A stretch of 64,000 nucleotides of DNA from Streptomyces sp. V1I1 (GTDB taxonomy: Bacteria; Actinomycetota; Actinomycetes; Streptomycetales; Streptomycetaceae), in contig NZ_JAUSZH010000001.1 of the NCBI RefSeq assembly GCF_030817355.1, positions 682,001-746,000 of the forward strand, in the 5' to 3' direction. Below the pieces are notes generated by a model. It saw nothing but the letters and a program-made list of their open reading frames with translations. It did not search any database and was not told the DNA's origin. This document shows, piece after piece, positions 8,297-17,207 of this stretch. Position 1 is the stretch's first letter; each line of letters opens with the position of its first letter. Position numbers and translations under genes: made by a program.

Positions 8297-10129
8297 ATGG
8301 AGTACCTGAATCCGGACGATCCGCAGGCGATCGGTGCGTACCGGCTGCTGCGCAGACTCGGTGCCGGAGGCATGGGACAGGTCTATCTGGCACGGTCTGC
8401 CGGCGGCCGTACCGTCGCGGTAAAACTGGTGCACAGAGAGCTCGCCGGCCAGGCGGAGTTCCGGCGGCGCTTCCAGCAGGAGGTGGAGGCCGCCCGGCGC
8501 GTGGGTGGCCAGTGGACCGCCCCCGTGCTCGACGCCGACACGAACGCCGCCACGCCGTGGGTGGCGACCGGCTACATCGCCGGACCGTCGCTCCAGGACG
8601 TCGTGGCCGACGTCAGCTATGGGCCGCTGCCCGAACGGTCCGTGCTCGTCCTGGCCAACGGACTGCTCGGCGCTCTCGCGGACATCCACCGTGCGGGACT
8701 CGTCCATCGTGACCTCAAGCCCTCCAATGTCCTGATCACCCTCGACGGTCCGCGCGTCATCGACTTCGGAATCGCCCGCGCCCTTGAACCGGTCGCGGAA
8801 GCCCCGGCCACCCGCACCGGTGCGGTGATCGGCTCTCCCGGCTTCATGTCACCCGAGCAGGTGCGGGGAGAGCGGGTCGGCACGGCGAGCGACGTGTTCT
8901 GCCTCGGCGCGGTCCTCGCGTACGCCATGACCGGGCGGGTGCCGTTCGGCGGGGTCGAGAGCGGCATCCACGCACTGCTCTTCCGTATCGCCCACGAGGA
9001 TCCGGACCTCTCGGCGCTCCCCGAGGGCCCCCTCCTCCGTCTGATCACCGCCTGTCTGGCCAAGAACCCCGAGGACCGGCCGACGGTCGCGCAGTTGCGG
9101 GAGTTCACCGAGCCGTACGTGCGGGAACAGGACGCGGGCGCATGGCTCCCTGCCGAGCTGACCGCGCACCTGGGGCGCCACGCGGCACGGCTGCTGGACG
9201 CCGACGTGGCGGGGCAGCCGCCGACGGTGGTGCCCGGCGGTCACATACCGAACGCCCCGACAGGCCAGTTCGGGGCCGCGTTGCCGTTCCCGCCCCACCC
9301 GACTCCCGGCATCCACGGACCGGTGCCACCACCGGTGTTCATGCCCGCGACACCGCCGCCGCGCCCGGCAGCCGACGGGCCGGTGCTGAAGTCGCCCAGG
9401 GGCCTGTCCAATGCGCTGGTCATTCTTCTGGGCGCCGGAATGCTCGTGTCCGTCATCGACCTCAACTACGACGCAAAGCTCGTCGGCGAACTGGCCGAGA
9501 TCCAAAGCACGGTGGATCTGACCGGATCGAATCCTTCCGACCTGCTCCAATCGCTCCAGTGGAGCTGGAAGGGCACCCCGGACGCGTTCCTGGGGCTCTG
9601 GTTCCTCATCCTGCTCGCGACCGTCGTGCTGTGGCTCATTTGGTTCCGGCGCGTACGGATCAACGCCGAACTGTTCGACCCACAGGCGCACAGGCTCGGG
9701 CGCGGATGGGCACTGGCCGCCTGGTTCGTGCCCGTGGCTCACCTGTGGGTGCCCAAGCAGGTCATCAACGACATCTGGACCGCCAGCACATCGCCGCCCG
9801 CCCCCGCGTCCTATGCCACCCAGCCCCAGCGGCCGGCGCCCTCACGCAGCGCACTGCACGCATGGTGGCTGTCGTTCGCCGGGAGCATCGGCCTGCTGTA
9901 CGTCTCCAAGGCCTGGCAGACCTGGGACGAGGCCAAGAACCTCGACGAAGCCCGGCTGTTCGCCCTGGGCAGCCTCTTCGAAGGCGCACTGACCCTGGCG
10001 TCGACGGTGCTGGCCGTCGTGGTCGTGCAGCAGGTGACGTCGATGCAGCAGCGCCGCGTCGCCGCCGCCCAACAACCGTCGGCGGGTGGCCTCGTGGGGG
10101 CCGGGGGAAGTCACACGACGCACAGGTGA
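8297..10129 (+). CDS. Ser/Thr protein kinase with C-terminal DUF4328-like membrane domain
   Basis: Residues 12-270 are a Hanks-type kinase: Gly-rich loop GAGGMGQVY, ATP-anchoring Lys43 in VAVKLV, catalytic HRDLKPSN (Asp139), DFG at 156-158, and activation loop ending GSPGFMSPEQ. A Pro-rich linker (about 300-370) follows. The C-terminal part has several hydrophobic segments, including ALVILLGAGMLVSVI and FLILLATVVLWLIW with FDPQAHRLGRGWALAAWFVP, which resembles DUF4328. The kinase therefore sits on the inner face of the membrane, with no PASTA repeats. A GGGGGAGGA tract precedes the ATG by about ten bases. Targets are unknown, and no phosphatase or FHA gene is adjacent. Confidence 0.92.
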   Translation: MEYLNPDDPQAIGAYRLLRRLGAGGMGQVYLARSAGGRTVAVKLVHRELAGQAEFRRRFQQEVEAARRVGGQWTAPVLDADTNAATPWVATGYIAGPSLQDVVADVSYGPLPERSVLVLANGLLGALADIHRAGLVHRDLKPSNVLITLDGPRVIDFGIARALEPVAEAPATRTGAVIGSPGFMSPEQVRGERVGTASDVFCLGAVLAYAMTGRVPFGGVESGIHALLFRIAHEDPDLSALPEGPLLRLITACLAKNPEDRPTVAQLREFTEPYVREQDAGAWLPAELTAHLGRHAARLLDADVAGQPPTVVPGGHIPNAPTGQFGAALPFPPHPTPGIHGPVPPPVFMPATPPPRPAADGPVLKSPRGLSNALVILLGAGMLVSVIDLNYDAKLVGELAEIQSTVDLTGSNPSDLLQSLQWSWKGTPDAFLGLWFLILLATVVLWLIWFRRVRINAELFDPQAHRLGRGWALAAWFVPVAHLWVPKQVINDIWTASTSPPAPASYATQPQRPAPSRSALHAWWLSFAGSIGLLYVSKAWQTWDEAKNLDEARLFALGSLFEGALTLASTVLAVVVVQQVTSMQQRRVAAAQQPSAGGLVGAGGSHTTHR

Positions 10130-10857
10130 GCGCGCCCGGGCAAAACTGGTGGGCGCGGTCCTGGGCCAACGACCCAACGACCTCGTGCATGTGCTCGCGG
10201 CGGCCGTGGTGGCGGGCGACGGATCGCCAGTCGCCTCGGCTCCCCCGGCCGTCATGCCGGGACCGGCTTGATCACCGGTCCGAGCAGACCGCCAGCATCT
10301 TGAGTCCGGTCTGAGTGACAGCCGAGAGTCACAGCCGACGAGCCCGGATGCGCTTGGATGCGCCGGATGCGCCGCGCACGAGTTCCCCGGGCCGTCCCTC
10401 ATCCGTCCACAACCTCGACACCGGCCGCGAGCACCCTCGCTTCTTCATCAACCCGCCCGGCCACCCAGCGCTGGACTTCCGGCGGGGAGTGACAAAGCTG
10501 CCGCAAGTGCTGTTCCCGGCCGCAGGCTTGGTGTCGACATTGCGAGTGCCCTCACAGGGAGCGAGTTCCTTTTCATCCACGCCGGGGCAGTCGATCGCGC
10601 ACCCGACCAGTCGAGGTCGAGTTGGAGACCGAGTTCCAACGGGGGCTGCGCCGGGCGTCCGCCCGATGACAGCTTCGCCTGTACCGCCGTCGGCTTGCCT
10701 GCGGTCGACGAGGTCCTGCGCGAGCTGGTGTCTACGCCTTCACCCCGGCGCATGGTCGAAAGGGCGTTGCGAGTCAGCTCGAACTCTGCGTCCGGGGCGC
10801 GGGGCGGTCCGGAAACGGGTGGCAGGCAGTCGCGTGCTCCGCATAGCTTGTGCGCTC
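10130..10857. other. Long stretch without recognisable genes
   Basis: All six frames were read. Several are open because of the high GC content, but none gives a recognisable domain, and the frame joined to the downstream transporter has atypical composition (Arg/Ser/Pro-rich). It may hold regulatory DNA for the MFS gene or fully decayed coding DNA. I see no repeat or hairpin worth listing. Confidence 0.5.
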
Positions 10858-12324
10858 GTGACTGATGATCCGGAGCGCTCATCGAGTGACTGGCCTGCTT
10901 CCACAGAACGGACCGTGCCGGCCTCCGACGAGTGGACAACGACAGCTGATCGCCCGCCGGCGCAATCCGAAACGCCTGAGGGATTGTTCTCCGGAACCTA
11001 CGCTGCCGCTACATCCTGTTTCACCGCGGTGATGTTCCTGACCGGGCTCGCCGCGCTGGCCGTGGTACCCACATTGCCGGCGGCCGCAGGGGACTTGGAC
11101 GGAGTGTCGCTCTACCCGCTGGTGGCGGGCTGCTTCGTGGCCGCGAGTCTGCTCGGCGGGGTGCTCGGCGGTCATTGGGCAGACCGTGTCGGGGCGCAGC
11201 GTCCGCTGGCGGCGGGCATGGTGCTGGCGGTAGTCACCCTGCTGGTCTCGGGCGCCAGCACGTCGATCTGGCAGCTGGCGGCCGGGCGCTTCCTGGACGG
11301 GCTGGCGGCCGGGATGGTCGCGGTGTCGATCAACACCGCCATCGGCCAGGCCTACCCTGACCGCCTGCGCCCGCGCGTTCTGGCGTTGATGAGTGCCTGC
11401 TGGATCGTCCCGTCGCTGGTCGGTCCCCCGCTGGCGGGGCTGGTGGCCGAGTGGTGGTCCTGGCGCGCGGTGTTCTTCGGTCTGGCCGCCCTCACCGTGC
11501 TGCCCGCGCTGGTAGTGGTGGCCCTGCTGCGCGGCCCTGCCTGGGCGGCCGCGCCCGCGCCGTCGGGAGACAGGCCGCCGCGCCCGGCGCTGATGGTCGC
11601 GACAGCGGTAAGCCTGGGGGCGGCGTTGGGGCAGTACGGCGTCTCCGGCTGGGACAGGCGCCACCTGCTGTTCGCGGCGGGCGGGCTCGCCCTGCTGGCG
11701 GCGTTCGCGCCGCGGCTGCTGCCGCCGGGCACTTTGCGTGCCGCGCGCGGCCTGTCGGCCACGGTCCTGCTGCGCGGCCTGGGCTCAGGCGTGTTCTTCA
11801 CGCTGGAGGCCTACGTGCCGCTGCTGCTGGTCACCGACCGGGACGCGCCTCCCGTGGTGATCGGCCTGGCCTTCACAGGTGCCGCCTTGGCCTGGGCCGG
11901 CTCCTCCTGGGTGCAGGGCCGTCTGCTTGAGCAATGCCCCCGCCACCGCCTGGTCGTCGCCGGTGCACTGGTGCAGGCGGCGGCGATCGCGCTCGCGGTC
12001 GCCGGGACGCTTCCTGTGACGCCTGCGTACACCGCCGCATCGGCCATGGTCGTCGCGGCCGTCGGCATGGGTATGTACGCCCCTTCCCTCACCGTCCTGT
12101 CACTCACCCACAGCCCGCCCGGTCGGCAGGGCTATGCCAGCAGCGCGATGCAGACCACCCAGAACCTGGGCCAGATAACAGTGTTGGGCGTCTCCTCTGC
12201 CCTGTTCAACGCCTGCCTGGGCGCCGGCTCGACCGACGCCGTCGGCTACGGCGCCGCCTTCGGGCTGCTGCTCGCACCGTGCGCCCTGGCCGCCCTGCTC
12301 GCCGCCCGCGCCCGCAGCGCGTGA
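10858..12324 (+). CDS. MFS transporter
   Basis: About 488 residues from the GTG at 10858. After a 45-residue hydrophilic N-terminus there are 12-14 hydrophobic segments. The MFS loop-2/3 signature is GGHWADRVGAQRPLAAG, and the following helices carry GRFLDGLAAGM and WIVPSLVGPPLAGLVAEWWSWR, typical of drug/proton antiporters (DHA type). The substrate is unknown. The start is uncertain: the frame is open far upstream, but that part is not transporter-like, and no strong ribosome site is visible. It stands alone, convergent with the hydrolase at 12379. Confidence 0.85.
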   Translation: MTDDPERSSSDWPASTERTVPASDEWTTTADRPPAQSETPEGLFSGTYAAATSCFTAVMFLTGLAALAVVPTLPAAAGDLDGVSLYPLVAGCFVAASLLGGVLGGHWADRVGAQRPLAAGMVLAVVTLLVSGASTSIWQLAAGRFLDGLAAGMVAVSINTAIGQAYPDRLRPRVLALMSACWIVPSLVGPPLAGLVAEWWSWRAVFFGLAALTVLPALVVVALLRGPAWAAAPAPSGDRPPRPALMVATAVSLGAALGQYGVSGWDRRHLLFAAGGLALLAAFAPRLLPPGTLRAARGLSATVLLRGLGSGVFFTLEAYVPLLLVTDRDAPPVVIGLAFTGAALAWAGSSWVQGRLLEQCPRHRLVVAGALVQAAAIALAVAGTLPVTPAYTAASAMVVAAVGMGMYAPSLTVLSLTHSPPGRQGYASSAMQTTQNLGQITVLGVSSALFNACLGAGSTDAVGYGAAFGLLLAPCALAALLAARARSA

Positions 12325-12378
12325 GCCGAACCGCTTCTTCTGGGTCGAACGCCCGAACCGCCGCCCATGAACAGACGC

Positions 12379-12939
12379 CTACTTGCGCGGCTCCCAAGCC
12401 GCAGCGAAGTCCACTTCGGACGCGGGCAGCACCCGGATGCTCCGCCCGGGGAAGTCGATGTGCCGGAAGATCTCGTTGTGATGCGCGATCGACTGCATCG
12501 GCGAGGCGTACTCGCCGGTGTCGGGCCGGTGGGACGTGGTGTGCCCGTCGGCGACCAGCACCAGGTCGTACCGGTGGCTCAGCGCCTGCCGTGCCGTGGT
12601 GTCCACGCAGATCTCAGTCGCGAACCCGGTGACGACCACCTCGGTGACTCCCAGCACCTTCAGGGTCTTGTCGAGATCGGTGTCGAGGAAGCTGTCCGCG
12701 CTGGTCTTGTGGACGACCGCCTCGTCGGCGCCGGGCGCGAGTTCGGGCACGATCCGCCAGCCCTCGGTACCCGCCTCCAGCCCGTCACCCTGATGCTGGA
12801 TCGTCACGACCGGTACACCCGCGGCTTTGGCTCGTTCGCGGAGCCCGGTGATCGCGGCGACAGTCTCGCCGGCCCGGTGCGCGATGGCCACCAGGGCGTT
12901 CTGCATGTCGATGACGAGGAGCGCGGAGGCGTGTGGCAT
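12379..12939 (-). CDS. Isochorismatase-family cysteine hydrolase
   Basis: This 186-residue protein has the Asp-Lys-Cys triad of the family: Asp11 in LLVIDMQN, Lys78 in VVHKTSADSF and Cys111 in GFATEICVDTTAR, with the cis-peptide region VVTGFATE. Members hydrolyse isochorismate, nicotinamide, N-carbamoyl compounds or related amides; the substrate is not readable here. The ATG at 12939 gives the usual family N-terminus. It lies 40 bases after the PLP-decarboxylase gene in the same direction, so it may be the last gene of the iron-regulated siderophore operon. That link is inferred from spacing only. Confidence 0.88.
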   Translation of the reverse strand: MPHASALLVIDMQNALVAIAHRAGETVAAITGLRERAKAAGVPVVTIQHQGDGLEAGTEGWRIVPELAPGADEAVVHKTSADSFLDTDLDKTLKVLGVTEVVVTGFATEICVDTTARQALSHRYDLVLVADGHTTSHRPDTGEYASPMQSIAHHNEIFRHIDFPGRSIRVLPASEVDFAAAWEPRK

Positions 12940-12979
12940 GGGCTCACGGTAGCGGCGCCACCGCACCACGCGCCTCGCC

Positions 12980-14188
12980 TCAGTCGTCGTGCATCCCCAA
13001 GAAGTGGAAGCCCGGCCGGGGGTGCATGAGGAAGTCGTGGTGGGAGATGTTCCACGCGTACGCGCCCGTCAGTGCGAACACCACGCGGTCCCCCGCCCGT
13101 AGGCCCGCCGCCGGGACCTGACGGGAGAGGACGTCCTTGGGGGTGCACAGCTGACCGGTGAAGGTGACCCGGTCCTGTTGCGCCACGGAGCGCGGCCAGG
13201 GGTGGGGCCAGGGCTGCCGCGCCGGAAGCACCGTGCAGGGCTGGTCGTGGCCCTTCGTCGCCGGGGTGCGGAGATGGTGGGTGCCACCCCGCACCACCGC
13301 GAACTCCTCGCCGTGGCTGTGCTTCACGTCCAGCACCTCCGTGGCATACCAGCCGCAATACGCGGTGAGGGCGCGGCCCGGTTCGATACGGAGCACAAGG
13401 TCGGGGTGGGCGTCGGTGAGGCGGCCGAGGCCCGCGCCGTACGTCGCCCAGTCGAAGCGGGAGTCCGGGGCGGCGTAGTCGACCGTCATGCCGCCGCCGA
13501 CGTTCACCTCGGCGAGAGGGATCCCGTGGCGCGCGGCCAGCGCAAGCGACCAGGTCACGATCGACTCGGCCACCGCGAGCTGTTCCGGGGCGTCCAGGCC
13601 GCTGGCCAGGTGGGCGTGGATGCCGCGCAGCTCCAACTGCGGGTACGTGCCGTCGGTGAGGAGGCGGACCACGTCGTCCGCCTGGGACGGGTCGAGGCCG
13701 AACGGGGTCGGCCGGCCCCCCATCGCCAGGGAACTGCCCTCCAGCGAGCCGGCGGACAGGGGGAGGTTGAAGCGGAGCAGGACGGCAATGCGCGCATCCG
13801 GGGCCATGCGGGTGGCCAGGCCGGCCAGCATGTGGAGTTCGTATTCGCTCTCCACATGGAAGCGCTCCACGCCCAGTTCGAGTGCGGCCGCGATTTCGGC
13901 CGGTGTCTTGCCCGGGCCGCCGAAGGCCAGCGGGCGGCCGGGCGCGGCTTTGCCGACGTGGGCCAACTCGCCGCCCGAGGAGACCTCGTAGCCGTCCACA
14001 TACGGGCCGAGCGCCGCCAGGATCTCCGGCTCCGGGTTTGCCTTGGCGGCGTAGTACAGCTCCACCCGCGGGGGGAGTGCTGCCCGTACGGCGGCCGAGT
14101 GGTCGCGCAGCGCAGACAGGTCGTACAGGTATGCCGGCAGCTCGTCCGAGGCGAGGGTGAGGGCGCGGTCGCGCACCAGCGCAGTCAT
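12980..14188 (-). CDS. Type III PLP-dependent decarboxylase, vibrioferrin PvsE position
   Basis: This 402-residue protein has the alanine-racemase-fold decarboxylase layout: Schiff-base Lys49 in LYYAAKANPEP, PLP-phosphate region VSSGGEL, VNVGGGMTVDY, ECLP-equivalent TGQLCTPKDVL, and C-terminal GAYAWNISHHDFL. Relatives include ornithine/diaminopimelate decarboxylases, SbnH, AcsE and PvsE. In vibrioferrin synthesis PvsE makes ethanolamine from serine; here the substrate is inferred from synteny only. Its ATG shares one base with the stop of the preceding NIS synthetase gene (TGATG), so it is translationally coupled in the siderophore operon. Confidence 0.88.
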   Translation of the reverse strand: MTALVRDRALTLASDELPAYLYDLSALRDHSAAVRAALPPRVELYYAAKANPEPEILAALGPYVDGYEVSSGGELAHVGKAAPGRPLAFGGPGKTPAEIAAALELGVERFHVESEYELHMLAGLATRMAPDARIAVLLRFNLPLSAGSLEGSSLAMGGRPTPFGLDPSQADDVVRLLTDGTYPQLELRGIHAHLASGLDAPEQLAVAESIVTWSLALAARHGIPLAEVNVGGGMTVDYAAPDSRFDWATYGAGLGRLTDAHPDLVLRIEPGRALTAYCGWYATEVLDVKHSHGEEFAVVRGGTHHLRTPATKGHDQPCTVLPARQPWPHPWPRSVAQQDRVTFTGQLCTPKDVLSRQVPAAGLRAGDRVVFALTGAYAWNISHHDFLMHPRPGFHFLGMHDD

Positions 14189-15954
14189 CAGGCGCTCCAG
14201 GAGTCGTCGTTGCGGGCGGCTTCGGTCAGCACGTGTTCGGCGAGCGGAAACGGGGAGGGGAGGCGGACGTAGCCGGCCTCGCGGTCGGCCTTCCGCTCCC
14301 AGCGGGTGAGCAGGTTCGCCTTGGCGGGCAGCGGTACGCCTGCCAGCAGGGCGCTGAGCCGCGGCGGGCAGCCGTGCTCGTCGGCGTACGCCTGGATCGT
14401 GGCGCGGACCTCGCCCCACAGCGGCGCCTCGGTCTCCGGGTACAGGTCGGCGAGGGCGGCGAGCATCTCGGCGACGTGGTTGATCAGCAGGCAGTAGACG
14501 ACCCGGTCCCAGCCTCGCTGCGCGTCGTACGTCATCGGGCCCGCGACTTCGGCGGGCAGAGCGGCCAGGGTGTCGGCGTGGTACTCGGGGACGAGCTTGG
14601 TGCCCTCCAGGTCGCGGAAGAGAACCTGGGCCGGCATGCCGTCGCCGTCGACGCAGACGAGGACGTTCTGAAGGTGTGGCTCCAGCACCAGGCCGTGGTC
14701 GAAGTACGCGGCGAGGACGGGCGGAAGGAGCAGCTTCAGGTAGGCCCGCCACCAGTCCAGGGCGGTCTGCGGGCCCGCGCCGTCCAGCAGCCGGGAAATG
14801 TGGCCGGGGCCGGTGGGGTACTCGTCGGCGACGGCGCCCGCGAGCAGCGGGGTCGTGCCCGGCAGCAGCCGGTGCGACAGGCCCTCGCGGACGATCACGC
14901 CGAAACCTTCGAGCAGTGCGAGGTCGGGGCGGCCGTCCGGCCCTGGCAGGGCCAGGCTGCGGTAAGCCGGCTCGCGGAGCATGGCGCTGCCGGGGAAACG
15001 GGCGGCCAGGTCGGTGAGGACCGGTTCGAGGACGCGGGTGAGGGCGACCGCGCCGGACAGCTCGTAACTGGAGTTTTTCCGGAGGCAGTTGGTGATGCGG
15101 ACGTTGAGGCTGAACTTCAGGAAGATGTCGCCGTCGTAGAGGGTCCGTACGGAAGCGGTGGCGGCGAAGGGCGCGGAACCGGTCCCCAGGTCGAGGATGT
15201 CGCCGCGCTCCAGGGCGGCACGCAGCTCAGGGTGTTCGTGCAGCAGTTCGTACTGCCAGGGGTGTGCGGGCAGCAGCCGGTAGCCCTCGGGCACCGGGTG
15301 CAGCCGGTCGAGCGGCGCGGCCGCGCCCGGCTCGGCGCTCTCCTCGGCGATGAGGTGCTCGCGTACGGCCAGGCAGCGCAGCGGGAAGACGGCACCGGCC
15401 TCGGGCGCGTACGCGGACCAAGAAGCCGGGTCGCCGCTGCGGGCCTTGGGGGTGGGATGGAAGCGGTGGCCGAGCAGCAGCGACTGCTCGGATTCGAGGT
15501 AGGTGGTTAGGCAGTCGTCCAACGGTTCCGGGGAGGGGGCCCCGGGCCGTGCGGCCAGAGCGGCACAGACCCCCTGGTAGCTGGAGACGATCTGCTCCAG
15601 GAACTCCTCGTTGCTGACGCCCGTACGGAGCGACAGCTCGGCGTGTGTGTACTCGGCGAGGCGCATCCAGCCCACCTCGGCCCAGTCCCCGCCCCCGTCG
15701 CGGTGCTCGGTCACCGGCCCGGTGAACCGGTGTGCGCCGAGCAGGGACGTACGACGCAGCGCAACCCGGAGCAGCACCCCACGGCGCGGCAGGCGCAGCA
15801 GCAGGTGGCCGTCGTCGACGGCGGTCTGGTGCTCGGGACCGGACACCTCCCGGAGGAGGCAGTTGAGGAGGGTGTGCGCCACAGCCAGGTCGGCCGTGGG
15901 CAGCCCGGTGGGGGCGGAGGAATGGGCAGGGGCAGTGCCGGTGGGCAGTGACAT
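14188..15954 (-). CDS. IucA/IucC-family NIS siderophore synthetase, PvsD position
   Basis: This 588-residue protein has the family's ATP and substrate motifs: GHRFHPTPKAR (residues about 160-172), HPWQYE, KFSLNVRITN followed by RKNSSYELSGA, HGLVLEPHLQN and RDLEG. These enzymes adenylate a carboxylate such as citrate and condense it with an amine or alcohol in the cytosol. The ATG at 15954 overlaps the MFS stop by one base (TGATG); an in-frame TTG just upstream is less likely. Between the MFS and PLP-decarboxylase genes it occupies the pvsD position. Confidence 0.92.
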   Translation of the reverse strand: MSLPTGTAPAHSSAPTGLPTADLAVAHTLLNCLLREVSGPEHQTAVDDGHLLLRLPRRGVLLRVALRRTSLLGAHRFTGPVTEHRDGGGDWAEVGWMRLAEYTHAELSLRTGVSNEEFLEQIVSSYQGVCAALAARPGAPSPEPLDDCLTTYLESEQSLLLGHRFHPTPKARSGDPASWSAYAPEAGAVFPLRCLAVREHLIAEESAEPGAAAPLDRLHPVPEGYRLLPAHPWQYELLHEHPELRAALERGDILDLGTGSAPFAATASVRTLYDGDIFLKFSLNVRITNCLRKNSSYELSGAVALTRVLEPVLTDLAARFPGSAMLREPAYRSLALPGPDGRPDLALLEGFGVIVREGLSHRLLPGTTPLLAGAVADEYPTGPGHISRLLDGAGPQTALDWWRAYLKLLLPPVLAAYFDHGLVLEPHLQNVLVCVDGDGMPAQVLFRDLEGTKLVPEYHADTLAALPAEVAGPMTYDAQRGWDRVVYCLLINHVAEMLAALADLYPETEAPLWGEVRATIQAYADEHGCPPRLSALLAGVPLPAKANLLTRWERKADREAGYVRLPSPFPLAEHVLTEAARNDDSWSA

Positions 15955-17201
15955 CAACGGCTCCAGCGGATGCGGGGTGAGCGGCGGAACAGGGCGGGAA
16001 GGGCGGCGGCCAGGACGGTCGCCAGGGCGACAGCGGTGCCCGTCAGCACGGGCGCGGCGGGGCCGAAGAAGCTGTTGCCTGCCGCGGCGGCCACGCCGGC
16101 GGCGACTGCCCCGGCCTTGGATACGAACTCCAGCGAGCCGAACATCCCGCCGGGCGGGCGGCCCTTGGCGCAGTCGGCGGCCAGCATGGACAGACAGACG
16201 AGGCCGAGGGTGAGGCCGGCGCCGAGCAGGAGGCGCACGGCGATGAAGGCGGCGAGCGAGTGGGCGACGCCGTGCCCGGCCAGGCCGAGTGCGATGAAGC
16301 CGAAGCCGAGCGCGATCCCGAGCCGCGGGCGGCTCTGGAATGCCTTGTGCACCTGCATCGCGAACACCAGGTAGGAGAGGTGCGGCAGGGCGAAGAGCAT
16401 GCCGGACGCGACTGGGGAGATGCCCGGTATTCGGTCCTCGATCAGGGAGATCAGATACGGGAAGGAGATGACCGTGGAGAAGACGAAGGCGAACTCGAAG
16501 GCGTAGAGCGCGTTCAAGGGGGTGGCCGGGGCTGCGGCCTGCGGCTCAGGGGACTCCGGTTCCTCGGGGACCGTCTTGTCGGGCGCAGGTGCCGTACGTG
16601 GCTCCGGGAGCGCGGTGAGCATCACGGCCGCAGCCAGCGGCAGTACGGCGAGCAGCGCGTACTGGCGGTGCGGCGACAGCCACGGCGACAGTGAGCCGAC
16701 GACGATCGGGGCGAAGACGAGTGCTGCCCGGGCGCTGCCCTGCATGAGGGTGAGCGCTTTGGACAGGCCGGGCCCTTCCAGCGCGGCGGCCAGATAGCCG
16801 TTGGACGCGGCGAACGTACCGCCGAGGATGCCCTGCAGCACCAGCGCCGCTGTGAAGGTGGCGAGGGAGTCCGCCCACCCGGCGAGCAGGAAGGAGACGG
16901 CGAGGCCCAGTTGCGCGCGCAGCAGCAGCCGCTTGCGGCCGAAGCGGTCGGCGATCCGGCCCCACAGTGGTGCTCCGAGTCCGCCGAAGACGGTGGGGAC
17001 GATGTACAGCAGTCCCGCCCACTGAGCGGTCTTGTCGCCGAGCTCCGGCAGGATCGCGGTGAGGTACGGGGGCAGGCCCAGGGCGGCGAAGGACGCCACG
17101 AAGTAGCAGGCGGCCACAGCGTGCACCTGGCGGCGGCCGAACTCCGGCCTGCTGCCAGCGCTGTTACCCGCCAGCCGGGCCTCGGACGTTGCGGTGGTCA
17201 T
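15954..17201 (-). CDS. MFS transporter, probable siderophore exporter (PvsC position)
   Basis: This 415-residue protein has 12 predicted membrane helices and the MFS signature GRIADRFGRKRLLL after helix 2. A hydrophilic loop rich in Pro/Glu (about 205-230) separates the two six-helix halves. Being embedded between two NIS synthetase genes, and coupled to the downstream one, points to export of the finished siderophore across the membrane, as PvsC does for vibrioferrin. Its start is six bases from the upstream NIS stop, with GGGGAG about 11 bases before the ATG. Confidence 0.9.
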   Translation of the reverse strand: MTTATSEARLAGNSAGSRPEFGRRQVHAVAACYFVASFAALGLPPYLTAILPELGDKTAQWAGLLYIVPTVFGGLGAPLWGRIADRFGRKRLLLRAQLGLAVSFLLAGWADSLATFTAALVLQGILGGTFAASNGYLAAALEGPGLSKALTLMQGSARAALVFAPIVVGSLSPWLSPHRQYALLAVLPLAAAVMLTALPEPRTAPAPDKTVPEEPESPEPQAAAPATPLNALYAFEFAFVFSTVISFPYLISLIEDRIPGISPVASGMLFALPHLSYLVFAMQVHKAFQSRPRLGIALGFGFIALGLAGHGVAHSLAAFIAVRLLLGAGLTLGLVCLSMLAADCAKGRPPGGMFGSLEFVSKAGAVAAGVAAAAGNSFFGPAAPVLTGTAVALATVLAAALPALFRRSPRIRWSR

Positions 17202-17207
17202 CGCCGG

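Noticed and set aside
10315..10857. A 181-codon open extension in front of the MFS transporter
   Set aside because: It is in frame, but its Arg/Ser/Pro-rich sequence has no helices or domain and no ribosome site. It is most likely open by GC bias, so the transporter start was placed at 10858.
12980..14752. A long minus-strand frame extending the PLP decarboxylase upstream by 188 codons
   Set aside because: The extension is antisense-like Arg/Pro-rich sequence inside the NIS synthetase gene. The TGATG overlap at 14186-14190 gives the natural start.
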